Shown here: in pieces, positions 60,271-64,000 of the stretch
How positions within the stretch are numbered: position 1 is the stretch's first letter
Layout of the letters: each line of letters begins with the position of its first letter
Assembly (NCBI GenBank): GCA_905215695.1
Contig: CAJMQN010000005.1
Location: forward strand, 110,710 to 174,709
Length of the DNA: 64,000 nucleotides
Direction: 5' to 3'
From: an uncultured bacterium
GTDB taxonomy: Bacteria; Bacillota; Clostridia; Christensenellales; HGM11417
Program-made: the position numbers and the translations under genes
Notes under the pieces: generated by a model
Database searches by the model: none
What the model saw: only the letters and a program-made list of their open reading frames with translations
What the model was told of the DNA's origin: nothing

Positions 60271-61130
60271 GAATCAATACCGAATGGCAGGACTATGAGA
60301 TTCTCGCAACAGGCGACGGGGAAAAGCTCGAGCGCTGGAAGGACATTCTCCTTCTGCGCCCCGACCCGCAGGTCATCTGGCACGCATCCCGCGACCTTTC
60401 CCGGACGGCGGGGCTGAACGCGCGGTATCTGCGCAGCGAGCGCGGCGGCGGCGCATGGGAGAAATTCCGGGCGTTTCCCGACGAGTGGACGGTCTCCTGG
60501 CGGAATCTGACCTTTCTCATCAAGCCCATGGGATTCAAGCACACGGGGCTGTTTCCCGAACAGGCGGCAAACTGGGCACGGCTCATCGAGATTCTCTCCG
60601 CGGAGAGAAGAAGAGAGCCGGTACGGGTGCTGAACCTCTTTGCTTACACGGGCGGCGCGACGCTCGCCTGCATCTCGGCGGGGGCGCACGTGACGCACGT
60701 GGACGCCGCAAAGGGCATGGTGGAGCGCGCGGGAGAAAATATGCGCCTCTCCGGACTTCCGAGGGAGCGGGTGCGTTTCATTGTGGACGACTGTTTCAAG
60801 TTCGTCTCGCGGGAAATCAAGCGGGGCAAGCGGTACGACGCAGTGATTATGGACCCGCCGAGCTACGGGCGCGGACCGGGCGGGGAGACTTGGAAGATTG
60901 AGTCGGGGCTTGCGGACCTCTGCGCGCTGTGCACCGAGGTGCTCTCCGAGGACCCGCTCTTCTATCTCATCAACAGCTACACGACAGGATTGCAGCCCGC
61001 AGTGCTCTCCAATCTTCTGACCCTCGCCATGAAGGGGCGGGGGGGCAGTGTGGAAAGTTACGAGGTCTGTCTGCCCACTTCGGAGGGGATTGTGCTTCCC
61101 TGCGGCGCGAGCGGACTCTGGAGCAAATGA
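60267..61130 (+). CDS. Class I SAM-dependent methyltransferase, RlmI/RlmK-like
   Basis: 287 residues. SAM-binding motif I is LNLFAYTGGATLA near 118-130, followed by HVDAAKGMVERAGEN (motif II) and the catalytic-region MDPPSYGRGPGGETW near 195. The N-terminal 100 residues form an adjoining domain with WEKFRAFPDEW and MGFKHTGLFPEQ. This pattern is that of 23S rRNA cytosine methyltransferases of the RlmI/RlmK group, though a true PUA domain is not evident. Start at 60267 overlaps ileS by 4 bp. Followed closely by a pseudouridine synthase, making an RNA-modification cluster. Confidence 0.85.
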   Translation: MRINTEWQDYEILATGDGEKLERWKDILLLRPDPQVIWHASRDLSRTAGLNARYLRSERGGGAWEKFRAFPDEWTVSWRNLTFLIKPMGFKHTGLFPEQAANWARLIEILSAERRREPVRVLNLFAYTGGATLACISAGAHVTHVDAAKGMVERAGENMRLSGLPRERVRFIVDDCFKFVSREIKRGKRYDAVIMDPPSYGRGPGGETWKIESGLADLCALCTEVLSEDPLFYLINSYTTGLQPAVLSNLLTLAMKGRGGSVESYEVCLPTSEGIVLPCGASGLWSK

Positions 61131-61139
61131 GGAATAACG

Positions 61140-61841
61140 ATGGATAAAGTGGAAATCATTTACGAGGACAATCACCTTCTTGTGGTCAAAAAACCGCAGA
61201 ACATGCCGGTGCAAGAGGATATTTCGGGGGACAAGGACCTCCTGAATTATCTGAAAGAGGACCTCAAGGAGCGTTACGCCAAGCCCGGAAATGTCTATCT
61301 CGGACTCGTGCACCGTCTCGACCGCCCCACGGGGGGTGTGATGGTGTTCGCCAAGACTTCCAAGGCGGCGGCGCGGCTCTCCCAACAGATTCGGGACGGA
61401 GAGTTTGAAAAAAAGTACCTCACCGTTGTCGTCGGGCGCCCCAAGGAAGAGTCCGCGACGCTCGTGCACTATTTAAAGAAGAATACGGTCAACAACAGCG
61501 TCTATCTCTGTTCCTCCGCCACCGAGGGCGCGAAACGGGCGGAGCTAGACTATACCCTGCTCGAGACGCAGGGCCCCGTCTCGCTCGTCAAGGTGCTCTT
61601 GAAGACCGGGCGCGGACATCAGATCCGCGTACAGATGCAGGCGGTGGGCTGTCCCGTGTTCGGGGACGTCAAATACGGCGGCGACCTCGCAAAGGGGTAC
61701 AATATGGCGCTGTGGGCGGCGGAGCTCCGGTTTGAGCATCCGACAACGGGGGATAAGATGGTCTTTATCAGCTATCCGCCCGAAGACGCGGAGCCTTGGA
61801 AACGTTTTGACCTCTCCCGACACCTCGCCGTCATCAAATAA
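61140..61841 (+). CDS. RluA-family pseudouridine synthase
   Basis: 233 residues, a short form without an S4 domain. Catalytic motif HRLDRPTGGV near 60-69 with the essential Asp; motif I IIYEDNHLLVVKKPQNMPVQ in pieces at the start; and the C-terminal TGRGHQIRVQMQAVG near 160. Isomerises uridine in rRNA or tRNA; target cannot be fixed from sequence. GAGGAA precedes the ATG, 9 bp after the upstream stop. Confidence 0.9.
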   Translation: MDKVEIIYEDNHLLVVKKPQNMPVQEDISGDKDLLNYLKEDLKERYAKPGNVYLGLVHRLDRPTGGVMVFAKTSKAAARLSQQIRDGEFEKKYLTVVVGRPKEESATLVHYLKKNTVNNSVYLCSSATEGAKRAELDYTLLETQGPVSLVKVLLKTGRGHQIRVQMQAVGCPVFGDVKYGGDLAKGYNMALWAAELRFEHPTTGDKMVFISYPPEDAEPWKRFDLSRHLAVIK

Positions 61842-61885
61842 GTCCAAAATTTCACAATAAATTCACCGTATTGTAAAGATATGGT

Positions 61886-61914
61886 TTGACAAATCGCGTT
61901 TTTCGTTGTATGAT
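61886..61914 (+). promoter_or_regulatory. Promoter of the large secreted protein gene
   Basis: TTGACA (61886-61891), 17-bp spacer, TATGAT (61909-61914). About 47 bp of leader follow. Confidence 0.85.
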
Positions 61915-61961
61915 AGATTATAACTGAAAAATTATGTGCGGAACCTTTCGGAGGAACTTTC

Positions 61962-64000
61962 ATGACCAGACTGAAACATAAAAAAGCCATACTTTGTTTT
62001 TTGACATTTCTCATGACAGTGGCTTTTCTGCTCGGCTGTCCGGGCGCCGCGGCGTTTGCGGCGACGGGCAACGACCTGTCTGATACGGAATCGATCAGCG
62101 TCGGCTCGTCGCTGTTCTCTTCCACCAGATATTTCTCGATCAGCGCGCACGAAGACGGACTTTCCTTCCGGGTCAACGAGGCGATTTCGGAGGTCGAATA
62201 CGCTACCACGACCTATACCTCCGAGCTCTACATGAACGACTTCTTCGTCAAGTTTAAGATCAACGACGATAATTTCAAGACCCTTTCGTTGGTGTTTAAG
62301 TACGACTATGTGCAGAACCCGGAGACGTGGGTGCTTACGCCCAGACAGCAGACCCAGACGCTCGTGCTCGAAAAGACGGACGCGGGAAAGATTTCCGCCA
62401 AGTGGCAGGACGGGACCGCGGTTGCGATCGACACCGATTTCGTGGGCGCGGAGCTCACCATCGCTTTTGACGGAAACACCGTCAAGGTCAACGATACGAC
62501 GGTAGGAACGGCGGCTGATTTCCCCAAGGACAGGGCGCAACTCGAATTCCGTGCCGCCGGAATCGGCGACATCGAGTGGGATTCGGACAAGCAAGTCGCA
62601 TCCTTCTATCTGACGGACATGGGCTACACCAGCCCTTACAAGGTCGGGGACGCGGTGGAAAAGGTCAACCAAAATTTCAAGACCGAGTCCAAGGTTAAGG
62701 ACACTTCCCGCCCCATCGCGCGGCTGGACGTCGATAAACTTCCCACCTATACGGACCAAAACGGCAATCAGGCGAAGAACGGAGAGAACGATCTCTACTA
62801 TGCTCCGCTGTACGGGCGGGTGACCGTTCCCGTGTCGGGCATGGACATCGTCAAGAGCAGTATCACCACCAAAATCAAGGTGAAATATTCCGCAACCATT
62901 CCCGCAGACAACGATTGGTCGGAGGTTGAGGAGCTCGATAGCAAGAAGATCACCAACAACGAGTTCCGCCCCGACGACAAGGGATACTACGCGGTCACCG
63001 AGATCGAAATTTCGGACGGCAAAAATACCGTAACCCTCGGGACGGGGGACGAGATCGACGGTGTTGCGATGCCTCTCGTCTATCGCGGATTTGCGGATTT
63101 TGACGCTCCGATTTTGCAGAACTATTCGCTATCGCAGGGCTATTTGAGCGAGACTGCGGAGAGCGCAATCGACATTGACGGTAGCATGCTCAACGGCGGC
63201 TCCGTGACCCGGCTCCAACTTCCCTATCCCAAGATGGGGACTGACATCAATACCCCGGGCGTTCAGCTTGTCGAGCAAATCGGAGAAGAGGACGGAGTTT
63301 CCTACTTCGCGAACAATCCCAAGTCCCTGCGCTATACGCTCTATTCCGCGGCGGATTCTTCGACGTTCTCCGCGAATTCCGGGTTGACCTTTACGGCGAC
63401 TTCGACTTCCGTCGATTATCTCTTCTACCTGCACGTCGAGGATTTGAAAGGCCTCGAAGGGGACAAGAAGGCAGAGGAGAAGGATACCTTCCGTATCCGG
63501 TTCCGGGACAAAGACGACACCATCATGATTACGGTCACAAGTTTCCCGCATGAGAAGAACATCGATCAGTCGGTCTCCCTGCCTTCGGGCTCGGTGGTCG
63601 AAGGGATGGGTTCCACCTCCGCGACTGTGACCTGTTTCCTGAAAGAGGACAAGGACGGCAACATTCGTTACAACTACGAGTGGGCGTATAAGACCAACGC
63701 GAGCGGCGAGTTTTTGAAGGATTCGGACGGCAACAAGATTCTCGACCTTGACAAAAACGGCTATCGCAAACCTGCGCTCTACACCGAAGAGGACGCCACG
63801 GAGAATCCCGCGCATCCGGCGGGACAGCCGATTTACCTTGACGAAGAGGGCGAGCGTATCGACTATGTGAAAGAGGGTGATACCTACGTGATGCCGGATG
63901 GGAAGAAAGTTCTCGAGGTCATCGAGCTGAACGGAACTTCCTTCACGCCCAAGTATCTCGGGATCTATGAGGTGCGTTACAACGCCAAGGATTCGGCGGG
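61962..64000 (+). CDS. Large secreted protein, 3' end beyond the window
   Basis: At least 679 residues in an open frame that runs off the window. GGAGGAAC precedes the ATG. A long signal peptide (MTRLKHKKAILCFLTFLMT start, cleavage near AFAA at about residue 34) is followed by a beta-rich region: a domain at about 35-220 with SSLFSSTRYFSISAHEDGLSF and QTQTLVLEKTDAGKISAKWQDG, and Ig-like material from about 235 onward, ending with YLGIYEVRYNAKDSAG, the Ig-like closing pattern. A Cys at residue 26 (LLGC) is inside the signal, so a lipoprotein is also conceivable. Probably a cell-surface or fibre protein. Function unknown. Confidence 0.7.
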   Translation, partial: MTRLKHKKAILCFLTFLMTVAFLLGCPGAAAFAATGNDLSDTESISVGSSLFSSTRYFSISAHEDGLSFRVNEAISEVEYATTTYTSELYMNDFFVKFKINDDNFKTLSLVFKYDYVQNPETWVLTPRQQTQTLVLEKTDAGKISAKWQDGTAVAIDTDFVGAELTIAFDGNTVKVNDTTVGTAADFPKDRAQLEFRAAGIGDIEWDSDKQVASFYLTDMGYTSPYKVGDAVEKVNQNFKTESKVKDTSRPIARLDVDKLPTYTDQNGNQAKNGENDLYYAPLYGRVTVPVSGMDIVKSSITTKIKVKYSATIPADNDWSEVEELDSKKITNNEFRPDDKGYYAVTEIEISDGKNTVTLGTGDEIDGVAMPLVYRGFADFDAPILQNYSLSQGYLSETAESAIDIDGSMLNGGSVTRLQLPYPKMGTDINTPGVQLVEQIGEEDGVSYFANNPKSLRYTLYSAADSSTFSANSGLTFTATSTSVDYLFYLHVEDLKGLEGDKKAEEKDTFRIRFRDKDDTIMITVTSFPHEKNIDQSVSLPSGSVVEGMGSTSATVTCFLKEDKDGNIRYNYEWAYKTNASGEFLKDSDGNKILDLDKNGYRKPALYTEEDATENPAHPAGQPIYLDEEGERIDYVKEGDTYVMPDGKKVLEVIELNGTSFTPKYLGIYEVRYNAKDSA

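Noticed and set aside
1..64000. CRISPR array, insertion sequences or toxin-antitoxin pair
   Set aside because: No regularly spaced repeats, no transposase frame and no toxin partner next to the XRE gene were found.

Overview
The window looks like chromosome of a monoderm, low-redox-type Bacillota (Clostridia-like) bacterium, probably an uncultured gut or animal-associated lineage. Support: SpoVG, CdaA-type diadenylate cyclase, ECF-type vitamin transporters ThiT and RibU behind TPP and FMN riboswitches, lipoproteins with clear lipoboxes, a SigI/RsgI-like pair, a clostridial-type glutamate dehydrogenase, sigma-A promoters with 17-bp spacers, and AGGAGG-type ribosome sites. The DNA is moderately GC-rich by eye, most so between about 26.7 kb and 51 kb. 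The genus cannot be named from this sequence alone.

Region 1 (1-23.1 kb) is a carbohydrate-use region. It holds a sugar ABC importer without its ATPase, a secreted Ig-like protein, a DUF4838 lipoprotein, an oxidoreductase, a NagB-like deaminase, a Big_2/beta-helix lipoprotein, an amidohydrolase, a GH99/WbsX-like protein and an AraC regulator. Glutamate dehydrogenase follows. A second AraC regulator is divergent from an operon with a TIM-barrel isomerase, mannonate dehydratase (uxuA), SDR-type fructuronate reductase (uxuB), a DegT aminotransferase and a Gfo/Idh oxidoreductase. Together they suggest use of a glycan that yields hexuronate and perhaps an amino sugar.

Region 2 (23.1-24.0 kb) holds tRNA-Glu(CTC) and, just upstream on the same strand, a probable unannotated structured RNA of about 200 nt. 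It has its own promoter, a perfect 13-bp helix joining its two ends, and a terminal U-run.

Region 3 (23.7-40 kb) is mostly housekeeping: a proline-rich protein, spoVG, murC, a small XRE regulator with a striking operator, comEC, holA, an M28 peptidase, cdaA followed by a 47-residue membrane peptide, a DUF1015 protein, aspartokinase, an HD nucleotidase, TPP-thiT, a DEAD-box helicase behind a leader terminator, FMN-ribU and HU.

Region 4 (40.0-51.2 kb) is a compact phage head and DNA-packaging module: late-regulator-like HTH protein, large terminase, two small proteins, portal, probable scaffold, frameshifted major capsid, connector-like proteins, beta-propeller-like proteins and a coiled-coil protein. 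No integrase, replication, lysis or tail-fibre gene is visible. It is either a decayed prophage or a retained, possibly domesticated, capsid module.

Region 5 (51.3-64 kb) returns to cellular genes: two unknown membrane proteins, the sigma/anti-sigma pair, a MerR regulator divergent from a MATE pump through a 19-bp-spacer promoter, ileS, an rRNA-methyltransferase-like gene, an RluA-type pseudouridine synthase, and the start of a large secreted protein cut by the window end.

A recurring feature is a strong -10 box only 6-8 nt before an ATG that lacks a ribosome-binding site, at least twice in front of regulator genes. This suggests leaderless mRNAs. All functional names rest on reading motifs by eye; no database search was run.
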